NCBI GenBank assembly: GCA_965201045.1
Contig: OZ241746.1
Span: forward strand, 2,542,001-2,606,000
Length of the DNA stretch: 64,000 bases
Direction of reading: 5' to 3'
DNA from: JAPORK01 sp026710285
GTDB taxonomy: Bacteria > Pseudomonadota > Gammaproteobacteria > Pseudomonadales > Endozoicomonadaceae
In this document: in pieces, positions 1 through 11,300 of the stretch
How positions within the stretch are numbered: position 1 is the stretch's first letter
Layout: each line of letters starts with the position of its first letter
Position numbers and translations under genes: made by a program
The notes under the pieces: model-generated
The model's database searches: none
Seen by the model: only the letters and a program-made list of their open reading frames with translations
Told to the model about the DNA's origin: nothing

Positions 1-447
1 GCCCTGACCCAGACCATCAGGATTTGCCATACTGTTACTGTTATAACTGACCTGTAAATTAATATTGGGTCCATGACCAAGATTGCTGATTAGACTTCCT
101 GTTTTTACATGCGCAGTAAATGTACCTGTTCTCGGATCAATCTGTGTTCCTGCCACTTTTTGAAAATTAAAAGCATCAGACCAGGGAGAAGAGTCACTGT
201 TTTCCATTGTTTTTAGCGAATTAACTTTATTAGTTTTTGTTGATAAATGATGAGTGTGAATTTTTTGACTTAAATTGTTGTTATTTAAAGAATATCGACC
301 AATCTGTGTTGTCAGTTGTTTATTATTGTATGTTTTTTTAGAAACAGTAGAAAATGAAAGGCAGGTGTTCATTATAAAAAATAAGAAAATAAAAACATAA
401 CTTTTTATTTTTGTGTTTTTATATTTACAAAAAGCATGTGATTTCAA
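1..447 (-). CDS. RHS/YD-repeat protein, N-terminal part, runs off left edge
   Basis: This is the 5' end of a large RHS-type gene that continues beyond the left edge. Read on the minus strand, its roughly 149 visible residues are closely similar to the starts of the two other RHS genes in the window (the gene near 7.6 kb and the one at 38.7 kb). The shared features are a short basic N-terminus, one hydrophobic signal or anchor segment, a low-complexity Asn/His-rich linker, and the conserved block PWSDAFNF...GTQIDPRTG...GPNINLQVSYNSNSM. I chose a TTG start at 447 because a GAGGAA Shine-Dalgarno-like sequence lies about 9 bases before it. The upstream ATG at 463 is out of frame and soon reaches a stop. 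An internal ATG inside the hydrophobic segment is a less likely start. The family forms YD-repeat shells that enclose toxic C-termini; the effector end is not visible here. Confidence 0.75.
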   Translation of the reverse strand, partial: MKSHAFCKYKNTKIKSYVFIFLFFIMNTCLSFSTVSKKTYNNKQLTTQIGRYSLNNNNLSQKIHTHHLSTKTNKVNSLKTMENSDSSPWSDAFNFQKVAGTQIDPRTGTFTAHVKTGSLISNLGHGPNINLQVSYNSNSMANPDGLGQG

Positions 448-754
448 AATGTAAGTTCCTCATATAAATATTATTATGCGTAGTTAGTTTATGAGATGAA
501 ATTTGATCGAAAGAATATAATTTTTTGTAGTTAAAGTTAAATATGTATTCTTTTGTTAAATTCAGATAGTTTTAATAGTTATTATTTTAAAAAATTTTTT
601 ATTATTATTTTAAATGACACAATTCCGATTATAAAAAAATTAATTGACTCAATATGTTCTAATCATCAGGCAATATAAATAATTTCAGCAGCTTGTAATG
701 ACTTCAGTATAGTGGACCATTTGCTTGCAGTTGAAATAATATCCTGTATGAAAA
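448..754. other. AT-rich intergenic spacer, no gene seen
   Basis: This stretch separates two tandem minus-strand RHS genes. It is very AT-rich, with runs of A and T. I see no open frame, RNA gene or clear terminator. It should contain the promoter of the left RHS gene, but I could not identify one. Confidence 0.5.
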
Positions 755-2292
755 TTACTTGAAAATTATTGCATTAAATTCTGACCCCAGACCCAGGTCG
801 TTTAACGCACTACGAATATCAGTTATGGCTGTTGTTTTAACTAGATAGGGCCACTTATTAATCACTGAAAACCATTGACCGGTTTCATCAGATCGGGAAA
901 AAAATACTTTAACCTGATCGGTAAGAATTAAACCATTGCCACTGTTTTCTATATCATCCACAGAAGAGCTAGTAATAAAATCTAAATCTTCCGTGAGGCT
1001 GTTATACAGGTTATTTATTGTGGATGCAGGTATCCGATCAAGGAATGCAAATTGTGTTTTCTCCAAATATTCAGCCAAAGTATTCAAATTAATTAATTTT
1101 TTTAACTGCATCGCTCCGGCCATCACTGTGAATACCTGATCTCGTTCTTCAGAATCTAAACAATAAACTAAAAACCTCATAGAGTTCATGTTATTTGCAA
1201 GCTGAAATGGATCTCGCACATTGAACATCGCATGATCACATTCTTCCTCTAAAGGATCCAAGAAGGACCTCAATCTTTTAGCTTCTTCAGTGGCTATAAT
1301 GCTAGGTCTGTCTGTAACACCATTCATAATATCTGCCGTTACTGAGCCTGAAGTATCTGAAATATTTGCTGAAGCTGCCAGTGCATCATTCGTAGCAGAA
1401 TTGATGTTTGCACCCACTTGTAAACCTGGCAGCAACGTAAGACCACTGTCTACCATGCTTTCATCAGCACCAATAGTAGCATCAATATCAGTAGCACAAG
1501 CAGGCATAAGACAAAATCCGATAGTAGCTATAGCTATCGCCATCTGTATACCACCTGCAACAGCACTGGCAATACTTAAACCCTTGTTGGGAGGTACAGC
1601 AGCAGCTGTAACTACTATTCCGCCAGCGGCTGCGAATACACTTGCAACACCTACAGCGACCAGTGGTCCGGCTGCAGCAGCAAGGCTTGCACCTAGAGTT
1701 ACAGTTGCAATTGTCATCAGCAGTGCTGTCCCCACTGCATTTGCCCATCTTTTATGCAAAGCAGCCATACCGAGAGTGCCTGCATACTTCATGACATTTA
1801 GTGCAGCCCCCAACCATTTAGGTATATTTCCACTAGGATCTGTATGCATAACAGGATTATTACTACCGAAAGCATATCCATCACCAGCGGGATCTTCACT
1901 AACAAAATAACGTCCATATGGATTATAAGTTCTGTGCCCTGCACCCAGGAACTGCCAGCCGGTAACCGGATCATGTTGCTCGCCATCAAAACCCGTTAAA
2001 GTTCGCAGATAGAGAAACTGTGAAGTGTATGTATGATCATGCCATGGCATGCCATATGGGCTATAAACAGTTCGCTGACTTACAACCCAGTTACCATTGC
2101 TATGCGCATTTTCTGTCAGAGCGCTGGTAATATCTTGTTTGTAGTTTTGTTCATAATATTCATGGATAACCCCATCAATTGCTTTAGCTACGCCTAAAGG
2201 AGTTATAGTGTGTTTGTCTTTCTGTAAATCGTTGATTTGTTCACTTACCAGTTTTTTACCTGCATAAAACATATAGCGTATATCTCCGGAAC
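755..2292 (-). pseudogene. RHS protein, C-terminal part, cut off by IS630 insertion
   Basis: This is the 3' part of the RHS gene whose 5' part lies at 3607-7609. The visible reading frame (methionine at 2272) opens with the end of the RHS core: YSPYGM, GFDGEQHDP, GWQFLGAGHRTYNP, YFVSEDPAGDGYAFGSNNP and a DPSGN...PKWLG terminus. About 350 residues of variable C-terminal region follow. The first ~110 of these are Ala/Gly-rich and hydrophobic, like the matching region of the intact RHS protein at 38.7-44.1 kb. The last ~240 residues are unrelated to that protein by eye, which is the usual polymorphic-toxin pattern. I do not recognise the toxin domain. The fragment has no start of its own and is probably silent unless the IS leaves. 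Confidence 0.8.
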
Positions 2293-2381
2293 TAGTGCTT
2301 CTAAGCTATGATTTACAACCCTTTTAAAATATGTTTTCCTAACACTTTACCAAATAGAAAATAAAATTAAGGAAAACAAGG

Positions 2382-2846
2382 ATGTATTCAGAACAGGCAC
2401 AAGACATTACTCTTACAGAAGAACAGTGTAATGAACTTAATTTAATCATTAGAAAACGCAGTAGCTCCCAGTCTTTAGTGGAAAGAGCAAAAATTATTTT
2501 GCTGGCAGCAAAAGGTGTAGGTATCAAAGCTTCAGTTAGAGAGCTAAGATGCAGCCGTTCAATGGTAAGACTCTGGCGGAGACGCTGGATTAGTCAGGCA
2601 GAAGAACTGTCTGTTTGTGAACGTTTGAAAGATGCTCCCCGCCCCGGTCATCCACCTAAATTTACAGCTGAACAAGTTTGCGAAATCATGGCTTTAGCCT
2701 GCAAAAATCCGAAAGACTATGGATATATATTGAGTCACTGGTCACAAAATGCACTGGCAAAAGCAGTGATAAAAGAAGGTATTGTAGAAAATATTTCACA
2801 ACGCCAGATAGGTCGTTTTTTAAAATCAGGCGGATATTCGTCCTGA
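2382..2846 (+). CDS. IS630 transposase, N-terminal helix-turn-helix part (orfA)
   Basis: This 154-residue frame is the DNA-binding half of an IS630-family transposase. It has the usual paired helix-turn-helix region, with SVERAKIIL-like and VRELRCSRSMVRLWRRRW segments, then a Pro-rich linker (RPGHPPKFT) before the catalytic half. It ends early at 2846. The family sequence expected next (ADIRPDKMKYW) is encoded by the following DNA, but in the +1 frame. The change of frame falls at a run of T and A around 2815-2830. It could be programmed frameshifting, as in several IS630 members, or a one-base mutation. A simple -1 slip at the T run would not give the right frame, so a +1 shift or decay is needed. 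Confidence 0.85.
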   Translation: MYSEQAQDITLTEEQCNELNLIIRKRSSSQSLVERAKIILLAAKGVGIKASVRELRCSRSMVRLWRRRWISQAEELSVCERLKDAPRPGHPPKFTAEQVCEIMALACKNPKDYGYILSHWSQNALAKAVIKEGIVENISQRQIGRFLKSGGYSS

Positions 2847-2850
2847 TAAA

Positions 2851-3579
2851 ATGAAGTATTGGGTAGACACACCAAAGGATGAAAACTTTAAGGAAAAATG
2901 TGCTAATGTTTGCGAAACTTATCATACTTCACCAGAGCGTGCTGAGGCAGGTATACACACAATTTCTTTTGATGAAAAAACAGGCATACAGGCACGTCAG
3001 CCAGCCACACCTGATAAACCGATAAAACCAGGAAAAACCGTCAGACGAGACTATGAATATATCCGTCATGGAACACAAACATTGTTGGCTGGCATGAATG
3101 TGGTAACAGGTGAGATTATTCCACTGGTTAGCGAAACCCGAACTGAACAAGATTTTGCAAAATGGCTGAATAAATTATTAGAGAGTGATCCTAATGCTTC
3201 AGGTTGGCACATTATAGCAGACAATTTGAATACACATATGTCAGAAGCTGCTGTAAAAATCGTAGCATCAATAGAAAATACGCCAGCAGAAGAGTTGGGA
3301 GAAAAAGGTAAGTCTGGCATTCTAAAAAATATGCAGAGTCGTTCTGATTATCTGAGTGATCCAACACATAAAATTGTGTTTCACTATACTCCAAAACATG
3401 CATCCTGGCTCAATCAGATTGAAATTTGGTTTTCCATTCTGGTAAAGCGTTACCTGAAAAGAAATAGTTTTACTTCAAAAAAAAACTTAAAATCCGGGCT
3501 TTATGAATTTGTTGATTTTTTTAATAAGACTATGGCAAAACCATTTAAATGGACTTATGGAAAACCTTTGCGAATATAA
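2851..3579 (+). CDS. IS630 transposase, catalytic DDE part (orfB)
   Basis: This 242-residue frame carries the catalytic core of the IS630-family transposase. The DDE residues are visible: the first Asp in ISFDEKTG, the second Asp in HIIADNLNTH, and the Glu in ASWLNQIEIWFS. The coding sense extends upstream of the ATG at 2851 (ADIRPDK), so the natural protein is probably a fusion with orfA made by +1 frameshifting, not an independent product. The C-terminal end (WTYGKPLRI) looks complete for the family. If the frameshift is a mutation, this copy is inactive unless helped in trans. Confidence 0.85.
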   Translation: MKYWVDTPKDENFKEKCANVCETYHTSPERAEAGIHTISFDEKTGIQARQPATPDKPIKPGKTVRRDYEYIRHGTQTLLAGMNVVTGEIIPLVSETRTEQDFAKWLNKLLESDPNASGWHIIADNLNTHMSEAAVKIVASIENTPAEELGEKGKSGILKNMQSRSDYLSDPTHKIVFHYTPKHASWLNQIEIWFSILVKRYLKRNSFTSKKNLKSGLYEFVDFFNKTMAKPFKWTYGKPLRI

Positions 3580-3583
3580 GGGG

Positions 3584-6500
3584 TCAGTATAAGCGCTCAG
3601 AAGCACTAGTCACTTGTTTGACTTCACGTTCACTACCATCATAAGTATATTGGCTCTGCTTTCCATCTGGTGTTATGATATGCATTATTTGATCAAAAGC
3701 ATTATACGTCATATGATCACCTGCACCATCTATGGTCATATTACCTGCTGTATCGTAGCTAAAGTAATTCACATCAGGCGACTGATTGTTCCATTGTGTG
3801 GTTATTTTTTGTAAACGCAGCGGTGCATGAGTATCACCATAACCATAACTAATAAGTTTATTTAATGTCTTTTGTTGTGTTGCGTCAGTTAGTATTTCTT
3901 TTACCTGTGCTATTCGGTTTAAAACATTAAAGGTATAATCCTGTCGGGTGATAATGGGTGCCTTATCAAGACCTGAACCTTTGAAACGAGTATCTCTTGG
4001 GCATAAAGGCAAACCTGCTGAACCGGTACAGGTGACAGAAATCAGATTATCCAGTTTATCATAACGATAATTTCGGGTTGCCTGTTGATCCACACCTGCT
4101 TTATGTATTTTTGTGATAATATCACCATCAGGATCATACTGATACTGACATGTTGAAAGCGGTTTATCTGCAAGGGTATCTGTAATATTTTTCTGTTGAC
4201 CATAATTATTATATTCAATGTGTCGTTCCATACCACTGCCATATTTAATTGCAACAATACGGGAAAAACCATCATAAGTGGGTGCAGACAATAGTTGTTC
4301 CTGACCATTGTTCATTTGGTAACTCACTGAACTTATACGTCCAAAGCTATCATATGCTGTTTTTGTTTTCTGACCTGTGGAATTGGTCATTACTGTTACC
4401 TTGCGATTTTTATTATAAAGCCATGATATTTTATAATCATCACTCTCATTATTATTTGCATGATGTACCAGCTGCTGAACTTTTCCATCATCACTATAAG
4501 TCCATAATGTTGTACCGGTATTATCAGTTACTTTGTCTGGTTGTGTAGTAAATCGATTATAGTGTATTTGTATCAGTAACTTATCATTAAGCCATTTGCT
4601 AACAGGAAGCCCCAACACATTATATTTATAGGTAATGATATTACCTTCCGGTGTGGTTATTGTGACAGGTTTGCCATTGCTGTTATAAGTATAGATAGTG
4701 CGTTTACCATCTTCTCCAGCCTGCCACAGTAGTTTTCCTGCTGAATTATACTGTGCAGAAAATAGTAAATATTGATGATGATCTTTAACTGGTTCCACCC
4801 ACTTTTCAACAACCTTACCGATAAAATTATAGACATTATGTATTTTATCACCTATGGGATCAACGATTTCACTTACACGCCCATAATCGTTGTAATGAAC
4901 AGAAACTATTTTTCCTTCAGGATCTATTGATGATATTTTTCGTCCATAAGCATCATAAGTTACAGTTGTTATTTTTGCCTCTGATGATCTGATATCTGCT
5001 GTGCAGTATTGCTTAGAAGACAGTGGTAATCTTTTAGATTCAGGTAATAAAATTTTCCTGACTGGTTCATCTAATATATTACCATAGATAACTGAAATAG
5101 CTGAATGGTTGCCTTTTTTATCCAGTGTATAGCTAATCATACAGCGATCAGGATCATAATAACCGTTAACTTCCACCTCTCCATTTGGCAGATGTTTACG
5201 GAGAATACGCCCTGTAACGGTATAGTCATAAGTTGTTGTAAGTTGTTTTGGCTGATTTAGTGAATTTTTACGATAATCATACGAATGTAATGCAGCAATC
5301 TTTCCATTAGTATTGTAAGTTACATTATTGATCAATCGCCATTTGCCAGGTTCTGCTTTTCCATGTGAATCGATCAGTTCGGAAAAGTTTTTCAGTTTTC
5401 TTCCTGCACCATCAAAAATTATTTTTTGTTGCAGACCATTAGGATTAATCACAATAACCTGGTTAAGTTGTGGTGATATGGTATAACTGTAGTGTTTGCT
5501 TACCGCAAGATCCGTACCCACTGCTGAATCAGCTTGTATAAGCCGTCCCTGATTATCATAGTGATAGCGGGTAATATTTTTACCGGCAGCATCTGCCATT
5601 TGCAGTGTTTGGTTAGTAAAGAGACTGACAGTAACTGAAGGTGATCGTTGTTCCTGATTGCTATTATATTCAAAAGTACTGTAAGAGGTTTTTGCTGTCT
5701 TGTCGGCACTGATAATATAGTGATACTCACGGATTAGTTTATCTTGTTTTTGATTGGTTTGTACTTTGTCTGTTAATGTTAAATTTTTTAATAAACCATA
5801 TGTAGCATAATCATCCGGATTATTATAATATTGGCGTGTCGTTGTATCAGATTGATGACCAGATATTGACACCTGCTTATCCAGCACCAATATATAACCA
5901 TTCTTATTAAGATTAGGTTCTTTTTTATAAGAGCTATAAATTTTTTTAACCGGTAATGCCTGGGCACCTGCAATGCTGTCAGAAGGATAAGAGGTAACTG
6001 ACTCTCTCAATGTATTGAGTGACCATCCGTCAGGTTCAACAGGACATGAAGCATCTCCCTGCACCGGACAATACTTTATTTTTTGATGACGTCCATAAGA
6101 ATCTGTTTTATCAATAATTCTTCCATGGTTATCGTAAGCTTGTTGAGTAATATTAATCGCCGGATAACCTGAGTTGTCTCCCCATGTATAGGTCTCTATT
6201 TTGAGCGATAATGTATATGTGTCGGGTAAATCTGCAAAACTGGTTTGTGCACAACCATTAGTCTGATCGGTACGGCAAAAAAAGCTATGTGTTTCTGCAA
6301 GAAGATGCGCTGTTTTGTCACTAAACAGTTTAGTATCAATCAACAAATGGTATTTATTGTAAGTCCGAACTGTTTTTGATAATCCATTGTCTTCTGATGT
6401 TTTATAAGTATATTCAGCTGGTGTTTCAAATAAAATATCTCCCTGTGTACCCGGAAGCACACCCAGACCTGCATTGAAGCCAAGATAATTATGATCATTA

Positions 6501-7609
6501 TTATTTGTCGTACCATAAGCATAGCGGGTAACCATTTTAGGTTGTGACATACCAGGATCAACTACCTGTGATGTTACCACGCACAAAGCTCGTTTCTGAT
6601 TGCTGTAAAATAATGGTATTTTCATTATCTGATGGCAGTCATAGTTGATGCTTTTTGTTAAACCTGTAGGGTAAATAAGCTGTGTTAGCAAATGACCATC
6701 GGTCGAATAATGCATATAAATACCCTGTTCACTCTGATGCCCGTTACCGGATAGAGTAATAGCCTTTAACTCATTATCAACACTGTTAATACGAATATTG
6801 ACAGGTTTGCCGTCACTACTATAACTGGTTACTGTCAAATAACCATCCTTTCGGGTCAGGAATATTTTACGTCCCAAATCATCAGTGATTGCGCTTAATA
6901 AGTGAGTACCATGAATATAAGAAAATGTAACTCCCCTGCCATCCTGTTGTTCCAACCGGACTTCATAACCATCGTGATTCAGTGTTTCCCGTAACCCGTT
7001 AATATAAGTAATAGTGAAGTAATCTCTCTTACTACCTGTAATTTGTATATCTCTGATTTTATGATAGCGGGGCCACCAGTTCCCCATATTATCTTTTTGC
7101 AAATTAAAGCTTTGTCCCTGAGATGTGGTCAGTTGATTATTAACCAGATTAAAATGGGTTAAATTCCAGCTCCAGCCCCGACCAAGACCATCAGGATCTG
7201 CCATACTGTTACTGTTATAATTAACTTGCAGGTTAATATTGGGTCCGTGATCAAGATTGCTGATTAGACTTCCGGTTTTTATGTATGCGGTAAATATACC
7301 TGTTCTTGGATCAATTTGTGTTCCTGCTACTTTTTGAAAATTAAAAGCATTAGACCAGGGAGATGAGCTACTTTGCTCCATTGCATTGAGTAACGGTAAT
7401 TTATGATATTTTACTGGTGAATGATGAGTATGCTCTTTTTGATCTGTATTATGATATTTAAAATATCTGTTAATCTGAGTTGTCAGTTTTTTCTTATTAG
7501 TTTCTTTTTTAGCAACAGCAGACAATGGTTGGCATATAGTTGTTATAAAAAATAGCAATACAAAAAAAAGCCTTTTTTTAAATTTATAAAAAGTATGTGA
7601 CTTTAGCAT
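3584..7609 (-). pseudogene. RHS/YD-repeat protein, N-terminal and core part, interrupted by IS630
   Basis: This is the main part (about 1340 residues) of an RHS protein. The reading frame leaves the gene at 3607 and stops just inside the IS at 3584. It has an N-terminal basic and hydrophobic segment (KRLFFVLLFFITTICQPLSA) that looks like a signal peptide or anchor, then the block PWSNAFNFQKVAGTQIDPRTG shared with its paralogues. More than 1000 residues of YD-type repeats follow (patterns like YDAYGRKISSIDPEGK and YDSFGRISSV). RHS repeats form a closed beta shell. I chose the ATG at 7609 because it aligns with the start of the neighbouring paralogue; an in-frame ATG at 7642 is also possible. 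With the C-terminal part at 755-2292 the gene would have encoded about 1850 residues, close to the 1804 of the intact copy. Confidence 0.85.
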
Positions 7610-7642
7610 ACCATACCCCATGAAAGATGTTATTAAAATCAT

Positions 7643-8345
7643 GCTAATTTATAACATAAAATGCAATTTGATAAACTTATTAATGTATACATGTTTTTGA
7701 CATTTAGATGTGAATTTTGTTGCATTAACAGTTAATATAAATTTTAAAAATCTATTAATTAACAGTATTAAGCATTTTATAAAAATTGACTTTTATACGT
7801 TTTTGTGTATTCATTATTTTTTTGGGAAAAATATTTTGTATATACAGGATTTTTATTTAACTCTGAAAAAACAAATTTAACTAAAATAGTCTTCTATTAT
7901 TTAATTTTTTACTTTATTCATTGATACGTAGATAACAAAAAGCACTTTCTGATTTAAATAGATTATATAATAATTATGACGTTTAATTGTATTGCTTTTA
8001 TAAACGGCGTTTTGTTTTTAAATGATATGTTGTTGAGGGATGATATTTTTCTTCAGGTAGGAATAATCAAAGTAAGTGTATGATAAAGTATGTGTATATT
8101 ATAATTCTTTAGCTTTGATTTTACTTTGTCAGCATATGATATAACCATCAGTAAAACTTAACACCATTTTATAAATGAAACAGAAGTCAGGGCTCTGAAT
8201 AAAATCGAAGTGCATAAATATAAATTTACTATCTTTTTTCATGCGTAGTGCTTGTGTTTTATTTTTTATACAATTCTACGCATGATAATATTTTTTATGT
8301 GAAGCTATCTAAAGTATTATCAACACATTGACTTATTAATTACGT
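7643..8345. other. AT-rich intergenic region, nothing recognised
   Basis: About 700 bases lie between the RHS gene start and the end of the SRCR-domain gene, both on the minus strand. The DNA is very AT-rich, with poly-T and poly-A runs. I see no coding frame, tRNA or strong hairpin. It should hold the promoter of the RHS gene and the end of the SRCR transcript. Confidence 0.5.
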
Positions 8346-11300
8346 TTATGTAAGTGATAATTCCCATATATTTGCTTCTGGATCCACATTCTTCACCTCT
8401 ATAGCCTTCATCTCTGTATCATTCCTATCTACAATTTCGTTTATATGGTACGAGCCACTTCCCTTACATTCAATAATATTTTGACGACAACAATGTATTG
8501 TAAGAACTACTGCTCCAACTGAAACAACGACAATTATAGAACCAAGAGTGAACCGAAGAGTAGTTTCATTTATTGTCTCTTCATTTATTGTCTCTTCAGG
8601 TGGTTTTAATGGTGTTGGTGTGATTGGTGGACGTAATAGTGAAGCACGATATTGATGTGATTGATCAATGACTTTACTACACCCTCCATGTTGAGGAATA
8701 TGGATATTATACGGTGTGCCATCTTGTTTAAAGATTACATCTATACGCAGCAGATGAACCTGATCCTGGTTAAACTTTAGCTGGTATCGACCGTTTTCAT
8801 TAAACAGGCTACCAGGTGTTAACGACTGTTTCCATATTTTATCTTCTTCATAGTTTTTCTCATCATAACGCGAAAAAATTAAGCTTTCATTATGTCTTGT
8901 TACTATGTACAGATAGGGACTTTTCTTACCTGCTGCAATAAATGAACTGTTAGCAGGTAATTTATAACTGGCATCTGCTGTGGTATTGAGTGAATAGCAT
9001 TCTCCGTCATAATGCAATGAGTGCTGTTTAATTGCATGTTCTTCACTGTGGTATGTAAACACAGCAGTCTCAGAAATAAATGCTGCTTCTTCTCCAGGCA
9101 AATCGTATTTTATACTTCTGTACGTACTATCATTTTTAGCGTCAACAGATAATTGACTTAACTGTATTCCCGTGGATGTTCCATTGTTACTGTGGACAGA
9201 CTGCTCCTCTGTTTCCGTTCTGCGTAACTGCTGTGGCTGATACAAACTCAGTAAAGTTTTATTAACCACCACTTCACTCACCGGAGGGTCGTAAACAATA
9301 TGACCTGAATTTTTCGCATCTACAGTAATATTGAAAGCAGGTCGGTATAATCGTGTTGTACCATTAGCACCAGACTGACTGATATCTGTGAGTCGGATTA
9401 ACCCCCGATCATCACTCATTATAGTATCTGATGAAGACACATTTTCATATACAGGATAGCGCTGGCGACTAACCAGAAAAGTTTTTTCTCCGTCCATGAT
9501 AAGAGAATGAAACTGTTCATTTACATAGTGGCAGGAGGTATCACATTGCTGTGATCCACAAAAATGCTGATGTCCTTTTCGCCACCCGACCGGTTCTGTT
9601 GTATTTACGCTATTGGTTGGATTAATTGACTGCGGGGAAGAAGAATTGTAAAAATAACCAGCTTTGTCCCAAAAAGCAAAGGCAGTATTCATGTCAGATA
9701 TAGGAGCTGTATTTAATACGCCTGAATACAATGCGGTATTACTATTATGTTTTGCTTGTGTTGTACAGTTTAAGCTGACATCTCTGTTAAAGGTACAGTT
9801 ATTCACAAGATCATGCTGACACTGCTGTAAAGAAGTTTCATTGCCCAAACAGCTCACATTACTGGTCACAAAAGAATAGTTGGGTACAGGATAAACAGTA
9901 TCGTCATAATTACGACCTTCACTAAAACCCATCTGCCGACAAGCGACAATAGCATCTGTATAATCAAAGTTTTGACTACATACACGACCAGAGTTTCTGT
10001 TGCCTGTATCACTTATCAATAAATGCCCCTGACCTGTTACGGTAGAATCGGCATCATTGCTGGTAAGCCGGATTATATTGCTGTCAGATTGTGGGACATT
10101 ATGGGTAATAATATTTGTATGAGTTATTGTATTGTTGACACCGGAAATGCTACCAGCTGCATTGCCTGGCACATCATTATTTATTGTTTTGGTAATGCTT
10201 ATATCCTGAAGCTCTAAATGATTATTGTTACCTGATACTTTGTCAGCAAGTATTCCGGTATCTTTTTGTTTTAAAGTAATGTCATCAGGAAATCCATTCT
10301 GACATGTATCAGACCTCACAATAACTTTATTATGGTCGCCTTCAATTATCCCTGTTATCGAAGGCGTAAAATAATCATCGTCTGTTGGGTTTTCTTTTCT
10401 TAACCTTACAACCACTTCATTATTATTCCCTGCTCGTTTAGTAAGAACAGGTTGAGAATCTCCGGGTATTTGTCCGCTTTTTAGAGGCACATTAGCTTCA
10501 ATATAGCTACCATTTACAAAATTAAAAAATGAAATGCTATCATTTACAGGAAATCCATACAAACCATATCTTTCTGTTGAAAAAGTACCATTAAACATTG
10601 GAAATACACTTTCACTTACGGTACTATTAAGGTTCATTTTACTGGCATGAATATCTTCTGCTGCAACAAAGTTTTTTCCCGGGTTTTGAGTTATTAACGC
10701 AGTAATATTTTCATTGCCGACAGGAATACACTGATTACCATTGCGGGACAAACAAGAGTTATAATAAGGCATTGAAGTACTACTATCAGTCCATAGCTTT
10801 GGTGGTTCCGCAGATACTACTGAAGTAATCTGCTGACTTAACATAAGACCTGTTGCCAGGTAACCTGCCATGCGTGATAATTTGCTGCTGATAATTGGTG
10901 TGCTGCTATTTATGTCAGGGTCTGGACTGTCTAAATCTTCCGAAACTTCTGACTCTTCAGGTACTTCCATGCCAATATAGCGTACAGGCGAAGGTTGTCT
11001 CAGTTCTTTCTGCAGGACAAGCAGCCTCTGAAAACACGCTTTACGCCAGGAATTATCTATATGAGGTAAAACAGTATTATTGCTTTTACCTGGCAGCAGT
11101 TTGCTTTTCAAAAATGTTACTCCACGCATGAAAGAGTGATAAAACTCCATGGCGACATTATTAATTGCGCTATCCATCGAATGATCATCATAAATTTGTA
11201 ATGCTGTGAGGTCTAGGGGAGCATGCAATACTTCCAAAAGAGACCGGAACTTAGAATTATTGGTCTGGTCCTCCAGATCTTTTATCATTCCGGTCACAGT

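Larger units (their letters stand above)
2295..3606 (+). mobile_element. IS630-family insertion sequence, complete, inside an RHS gene
   Basis: This is a 1312-base element bounded on both sides by the TA dinucleotide that IS630/mariner elements duplicate (2293-2294 and 3607-3608). The ends are inverted repeats. The left end reads GTGCTTCTAAGC and the right end, reverse complemented, reads GTGCTTCTGAGC; looser similarity continues to a shared ACCC. Removing the element plus one TA joins the flanks in frame as residues EVKQVTSSGDIRYMFYAG. This matches the uninterrupted paralogue at 42.6 kb (EIYEKSRSGIHFLFYQG). The element carries the two transposase reading frames listed separately. Confidence 0.9.

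Noticed and set aside
1290..1910. Plus-strand open frame of about 206 residues
   Set aside because: It lies opposite the Ala/Gly-rich RHS C-terminal region, whose codon bias creates long antisense frames; no ribosome binding site or family resemblance.
2281..3589. First placement of the IS630 ends at the TA pairs 2279-2280 and 3590-3591
   Set aside because: Those ends have no inverted repeat. The TA pairs at 2293 and 3607 give clear 12-base inverted repeats and a better match of the rejoined RHS protein to its paralogue.
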